DNA from: an uncultured Pelagibacteraceae bacterium
Lineage (GTDB): Bacteria; Pseudomonadota; Alphaproteobacteria; Pelagibacterales; Pelagibacteraceae
Length of the DNA stretch: 15,252 nucleotides
Direction of reading: 5' to 3'
Assembly: GCA_902531455.1 (NCBI GenBank)
Contig: CACAEM010000011.1
Span: 1-15,252 of the forward strand
The notes under the pieces are model-generated. The model worked only from the letters and a program-made list of their open reading frames with translations, was not told where the DNA came from and did no database searches. This document shows positions 1 through 8,923 of this stretch, piece after piece. Numbering within the stretch: the first letter of the stretch is position 1; the number at the start of each line of letters is the position of its first letter. The position numbers and the translations under genes were made by a program.

Positions 1-111
1 CTGGTTAATCACAATAAAGCCAAATACAATTATAAAACTGAATATTACAATTTTTAAAATTGTCTTTAAGCTAAAAATTTTGTCTTTACTTGTATTTTTT
101 GTAAATTGCAT
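1..111 (-). CDS. N-terminus of an unrecognised membrane-anchored protein (partial)
   Basis: Reading the minus strand from an ATG at 111-109 gives 37 uninterrupted codons that run off the left edge of the window. The first 15 or so residues are polar and lysine-rich (MQFTKNTSKDKIF...). They are followed by a hydrophobic stretch from about residue 18 to 35 rich in Ile, Val and Phe, which looks like a signal anchor or single transmembrane helix with a positively charged cytoplasmic side. The gene is divergent from aroK, with 55 bp between the two start codons. There is no clear Shine-Dalgarno sequence. The fragment is too short to assign a family. A chance ORF is possible, but the start, the amphipathic-then-hydrophobic pattern and the gene density make a real gene more likely. 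Confidence 0.5.
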   Translation of the reverse strand, partial: MQFTKNTSKDKIFSLKTILKIVIFSFIIVFGFIVINQ

Positions 112-132
112 ATAATTTAATAATTTCAAAAT

Positions 133-161
133 AAGACATATTTGTGTTTTTTCAATATAGA
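133..161 (+). promoter_or_regulatory. candidate sigma70-type promoter for aroK-aroB
   Basis: A -35-like AAGACA (133-138) and a -10-like TATAGA (156-161) are separated by 17 bp. This would place the transcription start close to or at the aroK ATG (167), giving a leaderless or nearly leaderless mRNA; that fits the absence of a Shine-Dalgarno sequence in front of aroK. A perfect TATAAT at 111-116 is an alternative -10 and would give a leader of about 44 nt, but it has no good -35. In DNA this AT-rich, such matches arise often by chance. Confidence 0.25.
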
Positions 162-166
162 AACTC

Positions 167-679
167 ATGAAATCAAATAAAAATATTGTATTAATTGGAA
201 TGATGGGATCTGGCAAATCATCAATTGGTAAAATTTTGTCAAAAAAATTAAATTTAACATTTATTGATATTGATCAAAAAATTGAAGAAAGTGAGGATTC
301 TAAAATATCAGAAATTTTTACTAAATATGGAGAAGATTATTTTCGTAAAATTGAAGAAAAAATATCTTTAAAATTTCTAAGTTCAGAAAATTCTGTAATA
401 TCTTTAGGTGGAGGCGGTTTTATAAATACCTCAATCAGAAAAATGTGTAAGAAAAATTGTTTATCTTTTTGGCTAGATTGGAAAAATGAAACAATAATTA
501 AAAGGATATATAAGAGCAAGAAAAGACCATTGGCAATTAATCTTACTAAGGGTCAAATTAATAATTTAATAAAAGAAAGATCAAAATTTTATAGTTTATC
601 TAATTATAGGATTAATTGTGATAAATTAGACAAAGTTGAAATTATAAATAAGATATTAGAAATTTATGAATACAAATAA
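167..679 (+). CDS. aroK: shikimate kinase
   Basis: Shikimate kinase phosphorylates shikimate at the 3-OH with ATP, the fifth step of the cytoplasmic chorismate pathway to aromatic amino acids and folate precursors. The 170-residue protein has the usual family length. Visible motifs are the Walker A loop GMMGSGKS (11-18), Asp34 and Asp36 in the shikimate-binding region, Arg60 in FRKIE, the glycine-rich GGGG (81-84), Arg120 in RPL (lid region) and Arg138 near the C-terminal nucleotide contact. These are the positions expected from AroK structures. The ATG at 167 puts the P-loop at residue 11, as in the family. The last 14 nt overlap aroB, so the two are surely co-transcribed and probably translationally coupled. 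Enzymes of the same pathway sit together, as in many proteobacteria. Confidence 0.96.
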   Translation: MKSNKNIVLIGMMGSGKSSIGKILSKKLNLTFIDIDQKIEESEDSKISEIFTKYGEDYFRKIEEKISLKFLSSENSVISLGGGGFINTSIRKMCKKNCLSFWLDWKNETIIKRIYKSKKRPLAINLTKGQINNLIKERSKFYSLSNYRINCDKLDKVEIINKILEIYEYK

Positions 680-1769
680 AATTTCAATTAAAACAAGCAA
701 TAAGAACTACTCAATTGTAATTGGAAGAGATTTAATTGTTAAAATTGATAAAATTTTAAAGGCTAACCGTCTAAAATTTGATAAATGTTTAATCGTTACA
801 GATAAAAATATTCCTCACAAGTTTAAAAGACTCTTATACAAAAAGTTAAAAACAAATAAACTTGTTAAAATAGAAATTGCAGCATCAGAAAAAAATAAGA
901 ATTACCGAACAATTGAAAAAATTCATAAAGTTTTATTTGAAAACAGATTTAATAGAGAAGATTGCGTTATTTCTTTTGGTGGAGGAATTATTGGAGATAT
1001 AGTTGGATTTGCATCTAGTACATTTAAAAGAGGCATGAAATTTGTAAATATTCCCACAACTTTACTGGCTCAAGTGGATTCATCCATAGGAGGCAAAACC
1101 GGTGTAAATAATAAATTTGGAAAAAATTTGATTGGGAGTTTTTATCAACCTGATTTAGTTGTTTCTGACATGAATATTTTAGCTTCTTTGCCGAAAAGAG
1201 AAATTATTTGTGGATATGCTGAAATATTAAAAAGTAGTATTATAGATAATTTTAATAATTTTCTCTATTTAGACAAAAATTTAAAAAAAATTTTAAAATT
1301 AAAATCACCTTTCATTGAAAGATCCATAATTAAAAGCTGTAATTTAAAAAAAAGAGTTGTAGAAAAAGATGAGAAAGAGAAGAACTACAGAAAGGTATTA
1401 AATTTAGGTCATACCTTTGCTCATGCTTATGAGTCTACTTTAGGTTTTTCTAAAAAATTAAATCATGGAGAAGCTGTAATTTTAGGCATTAAAAATGCAG
1501 TTGAATTCAGTTTTAAAAGAAAAATTTTAACAAAACAAAAATTTAATATTATTTTAAATCATATTAATAGAATAGAAATGAAACCAAAAATTGAAAAATT
1601 ATTTAAAAAAAGACATTTATCTAAAATTATGAATTATATGAGAAGTGATAAGAAAAATAATTCAAATAATATTAACTTAATTTTAGTGAAAGATTTTGGA
1701 AAAATAATAATTGACTTTCAGATTAACCCTACAAATTTAAAAAAATATTTATCTAATAGTTTAAATTAA
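666..1769 (+). CDS. aroB: 3-dehydroquinate synthase
   Basis: AroB converts DAHP to 3-dehydroquinate, the second step of the shikimate pathway, using NAD+ transiently and a divalent metal. The 367-residue length is normal (about 360). The NAD-binding GGGIIGD is at 105-111 and is followed by the signature PTTLLAQVDSS (130-140) and GGKTGVN (142-148). The three expected metal ligands are Glu186 (GYAE), His249 (LGHT) and His267 (NHGEA). The ATG at 666 lies inside the last codons of aroK, and no spacing is left for a separate promoter. The 3' end is convergent with the bolA-family gene and overlaps it by 9 nt. The C-terminal 90 residues are lysine- and asparagine-rich, as AT pressure would give, but the active-site framework is intact. 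Confidence 0.97.
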   Translation: MNTNKISIKTSNKNYSIVIGRDLIVKIDKILKANRLKFDKCLIVTDKNIPHKFKRLLYKKLKTNKLVKIEIAASEKNKNYRTIEKIHKVLFENRFNREDCVISFGGGIIGDIVGFASSTFKRGMKFVNIPTTLLAQVDSSIGGKTGVNNKFGKNLIGSFYQPDLVVSDMNILASLPKREIICGYAEILKSSIIDNFNNFLYLDKNLKKILKLKSPFIERSIIKSCNLKKRVVEKDEKEKNYRKVLNLGHTFAHAYESTLGFSKKLNHGEAVILGIKNAVEFSFKRKILTKQKFNIILNHINRIEMKPKIEKLFKKRHLSKIMNYMRSDKKNNSNNINLILVKDFGKIIIDFQINPTNLKKYLSNSLN

Positions 1770-2021
1770 TTTGATTTGCAACGAATGAATATATTTTTTT
1801 AATTCATCATCTAAAATTTTGTAAATAAACCTTGTTGAATATAACTTGCTTTTATTCTTTAACTCATCAGACTCAATTGAAAGAACAATATGAAATTTTC
1901 CATCTTCGTTAGATTTGTGATTTTTATGTAAGAATGACTTGTCCTCTATATAAACTTTTGAAATACAATCCTGCGACAAAATTTTTTTTTCTATAGTTTC
2001 AATTAGTTGATTAATGTTCAT
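1761..2021 (-). CDS. BolA-family protein
   Basis: The 86-residue protein matches the small single-domain BolA/IbaG fold. An N-terminal helix (about 1-16) precedes a strand-loop with DKSFLHKNH (27-35), then HIVLSIES (44-51), and a C-terminal helix ending in IHSLQIKL (78-85), where the conserved IH is found. BolA proteins bind monothiol glutaredoxins through shared [2Fe-2S] clusters and act in Fe-S trafficking; some also bind DNA. His79 is the conserved histidine that usually ligates the shared cluster, while the loop residues decide the BolA1-like versus BolA3/IbaG-like subclass, which I cannot settle. The gene is divergent from the J-protein/cobST operon with only 20 bp between start codons, and its end overlaps aroB by 9 nt. 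In many alphaproteobacteria bolA lies beside the same J-protein and cobST genes. Confidence 0.88.
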   Translation of the reverse strand: MNINQLIETIEKKILSQDCISKVYIEDKSFLHKNHKSNEDGKFHIVLSIESDELKNKSKLYSTRFIYKILDDELKKYIHSLQIKLI

Positions 2022-2037
2022 CTTATAAAGTATTATA
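2007..2037. promoter_or_regulatory. candidate bidirectional promoter between bolA and the J-protein gene
   Basis: On the plus strand, TTGATT (2007-2012) and TATTAT (2031-2036) are 18 bp apart. They predict a start near 2043, essentially at the ATG at 2042. On the minus strand the overlapping bases 2037-2032 read TATAAT, a perfect -10, predicting a start near 2025, about 4 nt ahead of the bolA ATG (2021). The minus-strand -35 is poor. Neither gene has a Shine-Dalgarno sequence, and only 20 bp lies between the two ATGs, so both mRNAs would be leaderless or nearly so. The elements are seen; promoter activity and start sites are inferred. Confidence 0.45.
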
Positions 2038-2041
2038 CATC

Positions 2042-2575
2042 ATGAAAAATATTTGCGATTGGAATAATTGCTCGGAGGAAGGTCTTTTTAAAGCACCTAA
2101 AGAAAGAGATAATAGCAAAGATTATAGATTACTATGTTTAAACCATGTTAAAGAATTTAATAAAAGTTGGAATTATTTTACAGGTATGAGTGATCAACAA
2201 ATAATTGATTTTTTAAGGTCTGACATGACTTGGCACAAACCAACACAAAGTTTTAGTTCATCTGATAATTTCTTCAAAGTTCTTTGGAGTAATGCTTTAA
2301 AAGATGAGATGGATAAGTTTAAATTTAATAATGACTTTAATAATATGAATAAATTTAAATTCAATAACAACGATTTAAAAGCCTTTAATATATTAGGGAT
2401 TAGTGTTGGATTAAAATGGGAAAAAGTTCAAGAAAAATTTAAAAAGCTTGTCAAAAAATTTCACCCTGATATGAATTCTGGAAATAAAAAATTTGAAGAC
2501 AAGCTTAAAGTAATAACTTTGGCTTACACTCAATTAAAAAACACATATAAGGAAAAAATTGACACCAAATATTAA
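2042..2575 (+). CDS. J-domain protein with Cys/His-rich N-terminus
   Basis: This 177-residue protein carries its J domain at the C-terminus (about 112-172), with the Hsp70-stimulating HPD at 141-143 after the basic helix KFKKLVKKF. The N-terminal 70 residues contain Cys5, Cys10, Cys32 and His35 in a CDWxxC-like context plus the signature KSWNYFxGMS (41-50). This layout is typical of a conserved alphaproteobacterial J-like protein found next to cobS. The four Cys/His residues could bind a metal, but this is inference. No Gly/Phe region or DnaJ zinc fingers are present, so it is not DnaJ proper. The linker (91-114) holds a 12-residue imperfect tandem repeat, DKFKFNNDFNNM then NKFKFNNNDLKA. It heads an operon: its last 17 nt overlap cobS. 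It is probably a specialised co-chaperone that recruits DnaK to a particular client. Confidence 0.87.
   Translation: MKNICDWNNCSEEGLFKAPKERDNSKDYRLLCLNHVKEFNKSWNYFTGMSDQQIIDFLRSDMTWHKPTQSFSSSDNFFKVLWSNALKDEMDKFKFNNDFNNMNKFKFNNNDLKAFNILGISVGLKWEKVQEKFKKLVKKFHPDMNSGNKKFEDKLKVITLAYTQLKNTYKEKIDTKY
2312..2383 (+). repeat. imperfect 36-bp tandem duplication in the J-protein linker
   Basis: Two in-frame copies of a 12-codon unit (2312-2347 and 2348-2383) each encode a [D/N]KFKFNN core followed by Asn/Asp-rich residues. Similarity is strongest over the first 8 codons. Third-position differences (TTT/TTC, AAG/AAA, AAT/AAC) show the duplication is not brand new. Confidence 0.6.
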
Positions 2576-3533
2576 CCACACCCCTGACATTAAGTTGTCT
2601 ATTAAGCAAACTTTTGGTATCGAAAGTGACATGGAAGTTGATGCATTTTCAAAATCAAGTGAGTACGTCCCTGAAATCGACAAAACTTATAAGTTCGATA
2701 AAGATACAACATTAGCTATTTTGTCAGGATTTTCTTTTAACAAAAGAGTTTTAATTCAAGGATACCATGGAACTGGAAAATCAACTCACATCGAACAAAC
2801 TGCTGCTAGACTAAACTGGCCTTGCATAAGAATTAATCTCGATAGTCATGTAAGTAGGATTGACTTAATAGGTAAAGATTCAATTGTAATAAAAGATGGT
2901 AAACAGGTAACTGAATTTAAAGAAGGAATATTACCTTGGTCAATTCAAAATCCTGTGGCCTTAGTTTTTGACGAATATGACGCTGGAAGACCAGATGTAA
3001 TGTTTGTTATTCAGAGAGTACTTGAGTCAGAAGGTAGCTTTACTCTATTAGATAAAAATAAAGTAATTAAACAAAATAAATTTTTTAGGCTTTTTGCAAC
3101 AACAAATACTGTGGGACTAGGTGATACAACCGGATTATATCATGGGACACAACAAATTAATCAGGGACAAATGGATAGATGGAATATTGTATCTACATTA
3201 AACTATCTTAGTTTAGATAAAGAAATGGAAATTATATTAGCTAAGAACAAAAATTTAAATAATCCTAAAGGCAAAGAGCAAGTTTCAAACATGATAAAAG
3301 TTGCTTCACTTACAAGAAAAGGATTTATGGCAGGTGATATATCTACAGTAATGAGTCCTAGAACAGTTTTACATTGGGCAGAAAATTCTGAAATTTTCAA
3401 AGATATCGGATATGCATTTAGAGTAACATTTTTAAACAAATGTGATGATGCTGAAAAAAATACTATTGCTGAATATTATCAAAGATGTTTTGGGGATGAA
3501 CTACCGGAGTCAATGATCAATATTCAAATTTGA
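2559..3533 (+). CDS. cobS: CobS-like AAA+ ATPase (cobaltochelatase subunit family)
   Basis: The 324-residue protein is a full-length CobS-family AAA+ ATPase of the MoxR-related type. It has Walker A GYHGTGKS (68-75), Walker B LVFDEYD (135-141), a sensor-1-like ATTNT (180-184) and the family blocks [12 protein letters not shown] (96-107), [14 protein letters not shown] (195-208) and SPRTVLHW. In aerobic B12 synthesis CobS forms a chelatase with CobT and CobN and drives cobalt insertion into hydrogenobyrinate diamide. The start is TTG at 2559, preceded by AAGGA at 2549-2553; it yields the N-terminal pattern [16 protein letters not shown] expected for the family, and no closer ATG does. It overlaps the J-protein gene by 17 nt and meets cobT at a TGATG junction. 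No other cobalamin gene is in the window, so cobalt chelation by this copy is not established. Confidence 0.93.
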   Translation: MTPNINHTPDIKLSIKQTFGIESDMEVDAFSKSSEYVPEIDKTYKFDKDTTLAILSGFSFNKRVLIQGYHGTGKSTHIEQTAARLNWPCIRINLDSHVSRIDLIGKDSIVIKDGKQVTEFKEGILPWSIQNPVALVFDEYDAGRPDVMFVIQRVLESEGSFTLLDKNKVIKQNKFFRLFATTNTVGLGDTTGLYHGTQQINQGQMDRWNIVSTLNYLSLDKEMEIILAKNKNLNNPKGKEQVSNMIKVASLTRKGFMAGDISTVMSPRTVLHWAENSEIFKDIGYAFRVTFLNKCDDAEKNTIAEYYQRCFGDELPESMINIQI

Positions 3534-5326
3534 TGAACAAAGAAGATAGTATTAAAGAAAAATTCAAACAAGCCCTTCAATCAACTTACAAAGTAATTTC
3601 AGATGACTATAAGGTTGTCAAAAATAAAAAAAATGACGAAAAAGTTTATGATATTGGGGAAATTGACAATATTAATGATAAAAATCAATTTAAAAAACTA
3701 AGGGCTGAAACAGACTCTGAGGCTTTAAAAAGAAGATTTTCAAACAGAAAATTATTGGATAAAAACAATCCACAAAATCCCTCTTGCAGAACACTCTACC
3801 AGCTAGCTGAAAAGGTGAGATATGAACTACTTGGTTCAGAGATGCTAAAAGGAATTTCCAAAAATTTTAAAGAAAATTATAAAAATAGACTTCAACATCT
3901 TAAGCAAGAAAAAATAACAAAAAAAGAAGATACAAATATTGTTGATGCTTTTGAAATTTATATGACAAACAAATTTTTTAATGTCGAATTATATCCAGAA
4001 AATAAAGAAATTCTTAAATTTTGGGAGAAAGATTTTAATAAGTCAATAGATAAACATTTTGAATTTTTAAACCAAAATCTAGAAAATCAAGAAGTGTATA
4101 ATGCTAAGTTTTCTGAAATTTTAGAAAGTATGGATATATTTGAAAATGATGACACAACTGAAAAAGAAAATGATGAAAATGATGATACGCAAGATCAAAA
4201 TAATTCTAACAACAATGAAGACAATGAGAATAGTGACTCTAGCAAAACTAGCGAAGATGAAAATATAAGCCAAGGAATAGATAGCGAGGATGACGTAAAT
4301 GAGTTTAGACTTGAAGATCAGCTTGGTAGTGAAAATAACGAGGATGCCGAGTCAGAAAATGTTATACAAAAAAAAAATTTAAGTGTAAGCGATAAGGAAT
4401 ATAAAATATTTACTACTGAATTTGACGAAGTTGCTAAAGCAGAAAGTCTAGATACAGCTGAGGAAATTCAAAAACTGAGAAAAAATTTAGACCAACAGCT
4501 TACAAGTTTTCAAGATTTAATTACTAAGTTAGCAAATAAATTACAAAGACAATTAATGGCAAAACAAAATCGATCATGGGAATTTGATCTAGAAGAGGGA
4601 TTGTTAGATAGTTCAAAATTACCTAGGATTATCATTGATCCATATAACTCCTTATCATTTAAAAAAGAAAAAGATTTAGACTTTAAGGATACAATTGTGA
4701 CACTTTTAATTGACAACTCTGGGTCTATGAGAGGTAGACCAATAACAATAGCTGCAATATGTGCTGATATTTTATCCAGAACCTTAGAAAGATGCTCGGT
4801 TAAAGTTGAAATACTAGGTTTTACAACGAAAAATTGGAAAGGTGGTAAAAGTCGCCAGGAGTGGAATAGATTGGGTAAAACAAAAAATCCAGGAAGACTT
4901 AATGATTTAAGACATATAATTTATAAAGGTGCTGATTCTCATTGGAGACAATCAAAAAAGAATTTGGGTTTGATGCTAAAGGAAGGTTTATTAAAAGAAA
5001 ATATAGATGGTGAAGCTATAACGTGGGCATTTAATAGATTAAAAAAAAGAAAAGAAGAAAGAAAAATCCTTATGGTTATTTCAGATGGAGCACCAGTAGA
5101 TGACTCAACATTATCAGTTAATTCAGGAGACTTTTTAGAAAAAAATTTGAAAAAAATTGTTAAATTTATTGAGAATAAAAGTGAAGTAGAAATATTAGCT
5201 ATTGGTATTGGTCACGATGTATCTAGATATTATAAAAAAGCAATCAAAATTTCTGATGTACAGGAACTTGGGGATGTAATGATAGATCAATTAAGTGGAC
5301 TATTTGAAAATAAAAAACTTCACTAA
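3533..5326 (+). CDS. cobT: CobT-like VWA-domain protein (cobaltochelatase subunit family)
   Basis: This 597-residue protein has the three-part CobT plan. It has an N-terminal helical region (1-200), an extremely acidic, Asn/Asp/Glu/Ser-rich linker (about 203-278) and a C-terminal von Willebrand A domain with a MIDAS motif DNSGS (394-398) and a second metal-site block SDGAPVDD (517-524). In B12-making bacteria CobT forms ring complexes with CobS, and the VWA domain docks on the CobN chelatase subunit. I chose the ATG at 3533 (the cobS stop and this start share TGATG); an in-frame TTG at 3530 would add one residue. There is no strong Shine-Dalgarno sequence, so translation is probably coupled to cobS. 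The stop overlaps the convergent sensor kinase gene by 4 nt. The function here may be a general AAA+/VWA remodelling pair rather than a cobalt chelatase. Confidence 0.92.
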   Translation: MNKEDSIKEKFKQALQSTYKVISDDYKVVKNKKNDEKVYDIGEIDNINDKNQFKKLRAETDSEALKRRFSNRKLLDKNNPQNPSCRTLYQLAEKVRYELLGSEMLKGISKNFKENYKNRLQHLKQEKITKKEDTNIVDAFEIYMTNKFFNVELYPENKEILKFWEKDFNKSIDKHFEFLNQNLENQEVYNAKFSEILESMDIFENDDTTEKENDENDDTQDQNNSNNNEDNENSDSSKTSEDENISQGIDSEDDVNEFRLEDQLGSENNEDAESENVIQKKNLSVSDKEYKIFTTEFDEVAKAESLDTAEEIQKLRKNLDQQLTSFQDLITKLANKLQRQLMAKQNRSWEFDLEEGLLDSSKLPRIIIDPYNSLSFKKEKDLDFKDTIVTLLIDNSGSMRGRPITIAAICADILSRTLERCSVKVEILGFTTKNWKGGKSRQEWNRLGKTKNPGRLNDLRHIIYKGADSHWRQSKKNLGLMLKEGLLKENIDGEAITWAFNRLKKRKEERKILMVISDGAPVDDSTLSVNSGDFLEKNLKKIVKFIENKSEVEILAIGIGHDVSRYYKKAIKISDVQELGDVMIDQLSGLFENKKLH

Positions 5327-6600
5327 AGACTAATTAAATCTTTATTAGACCACTCTATTTTAATTTCTGCACCACCTCTGGTCTCTGAATTCCTAATTAA
5401 GAGTTTTGCCTTATTTTTTTCTAACAAAGTTTTACCTATAAATATTCCCAAACCCAATCCTGCTCTTGATTTATTTTTAGATTGCAATGATTTTATATAT
5501 GGATCTCCAATTTTGGTTAATATGTCTTTAGGAAATCCTGAACCATCATCTTCGACCGATATCGAAGAGTTTTCGCTGTCACTCGTTATTGAAATATAAA
5601 TATTTTTTTTTGAAAACTTATTTGCATTTCCAATAAAATTTCTTATGCCATAAACAACTTCAATTAATTTCGAAATTTCGAAAGAATTATAATTCTGCTC
5701 AGTATTGATGATAAAATTTTTATCTGATATTTCTTCAAAAGAATTCACAATTTCTTTCACATAGTTTTCAAGAGTAATATCCATGTCTATAAAGTCATCT
5801 TCAACCACTGGATTTAAAGACAATCTTTTTAATATTAGATTGCATCTATCAACTTGGCTTAAAAGTAATTCAACATCTTTTTTTAATTCTTTATTATTTT
5901 TAAAATTGTCATACAAATCTTGAGAAATAATTTTAATTGTAGAAAGCGGTGTACCTAAAGAATGAGCAGCCGCTGCAGCTTGTCCACCTAACGAAACTAA
6001 TTCATTTTCTTTGGAAATAACTTCCTGAATTTTATCTAATGCATCTTTTCTGACTTTTGACTCATTTCCAAACGTTAAAGCAAAGAAACTTAGGAAAATA
6101 AGTGCAATAATTAAGGCTAAAGGAACTGAATAGTAATAGTAATTACTAAAAATATATTCATTTAACGGTGAAGGTAATTCTTGATGATAGAAAGTAAGAA
6201 AAATAATTGAAGATATTGTCAAAATTATTAATAAAATGTTTGTTCTAATGCTTAAGATATTTGAGGCAAATATACTCGGTATAATCAAAAATATTGAGAA
6301 TGGATTTATAGTGCCACCAGTTAAATAAAGCAAAAAACTTAGTTGTATAATATCAAGAGTAAGAAATGTTAAAGATATTTTTTCTTGTAACTGATTTTTT
6401 TTAAAAAAATAGAATAAGAAAATGTTACTTAAAGCACCTATTAAAACTATAATATTTGCTAACAAAAAATTAAATTCAAATTTAAATAAGAATGCAACAG
6501 CATTTATAGTAATAAATTGACCAATTACACCTATCCATCTTAAATTGACGTATGTAATTTTATTTAAGTACAATGATTTGGAATTGCTACTTAGCTCCAT
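5323..6600 (-). CDS. regB: RegB/PrrB-type redox sensor histidine kinase
   Basis: The 425-residue kinase begins with six likely membrane helices (about 22-40, 44-66, 76-94, 101-116, 120-138, 158-177), followed by an H-box [17 protein letters not shown] with His213 as the phospho-acceptor. An N-box [10 protein letters not shown] (321-330), G1 DDGSGFP (351-357) and G2 GLGLGIF (381-387) form the ATP-binding domain. Two features are specific to RegB/PrrB: GGTINPF (95-101), the quinone-sensing GGxxNPF, and Cys253 in the [10 protein letters not shown] helix, at the position of the redox-active cysteine of Rhodobacter RegB. RegB with its response regulator RegA controls respiration and other redox-responsive genes. 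No regA is in the window. The gene follows gyrB by 3 nt, so the two are probably co-transcribed, and its end overlaps cobT by 4 nt on the opposite strand. Confidence 0.9.
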   Translation of the reverse strand: MELSSNSKSLYLNKITYVNLRWIGVIGQFITINAVAFLFKFEFNFLLANIIVLIGALSNIFLFYFFKKNQLQEKISLTFLTLDIIQLSFLLYLTGGTINPFSIFLIIPSIFASNILSIRTNILLIILTISSIIFLTFYHQELPSPLNEYIFSNYYYYSVPLALIIALIFLSFFALTFGNESKVRKDALDKIQEVISKENELVSLGGQAAAAAHSLGTPLSTIKIISQDLYDNFKNNKELKKDVELLLSQVDRCNLILKRLSLNPVVEDDFIDMDITLENYVKEIVNSFEEISDKNFIINTEQNYNSFEISKLIEVVYGIRNFIGNANKFSKKNIYISITSDSENSSISVEDDGSGFPKDILTKIGDPYIKSLQSKNKSRAGLGLGIFIGKTLLEKNKAKLLIRNSETRGGAEIKIEWSNKDLISL

Positions 6601-6603
6601 TAA

Positions 6604-8831
<2,228 letters not shown>

Positions 8832-8921
8832 TGGCGGAGAGAATGGGATTCGAACCCATGATAGAGTTTCCCCTATACACGCTTTCCAAGCGTGCGCCTT
8901 CAACCACTCGGCCACCTCTCC
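8832..8921 (-). tRNA. tRNA-Ser (anticodon GGA)
   Basis: The minus strand folds as a class II tRNA of 90 nt including an encoded CCA. The acceptor stem GGAGAGG pairs with TCTCTCC with a G-T at the last pair, and the discriminator is G. The D-arm is GCC/GGC. The anticodon stem CACGC/GCGTG closes the loop TTGGAAA, giving GGA, which reads UCC and UCU. The long variable arm ATAG/CTAT is typical of tRNA-Ser, and the T-arm is ATGGG-TTCGAAT-CCCAT. The 5' end lies 2 nt downstream of the lepA stop codon, so the tRNA is probably cut from the operon transcript by RNase P. Confidence 0.98.
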
Positions 8922-8923
8922 AT

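Noticed and set aside
4139..4366. Low-complexity segment of cobT as a frameshift or non-coding insertion
   Set aside because: The reading frame is open across it, and acidic linkers are normal in CobT between the N-terminal and VWA parts.
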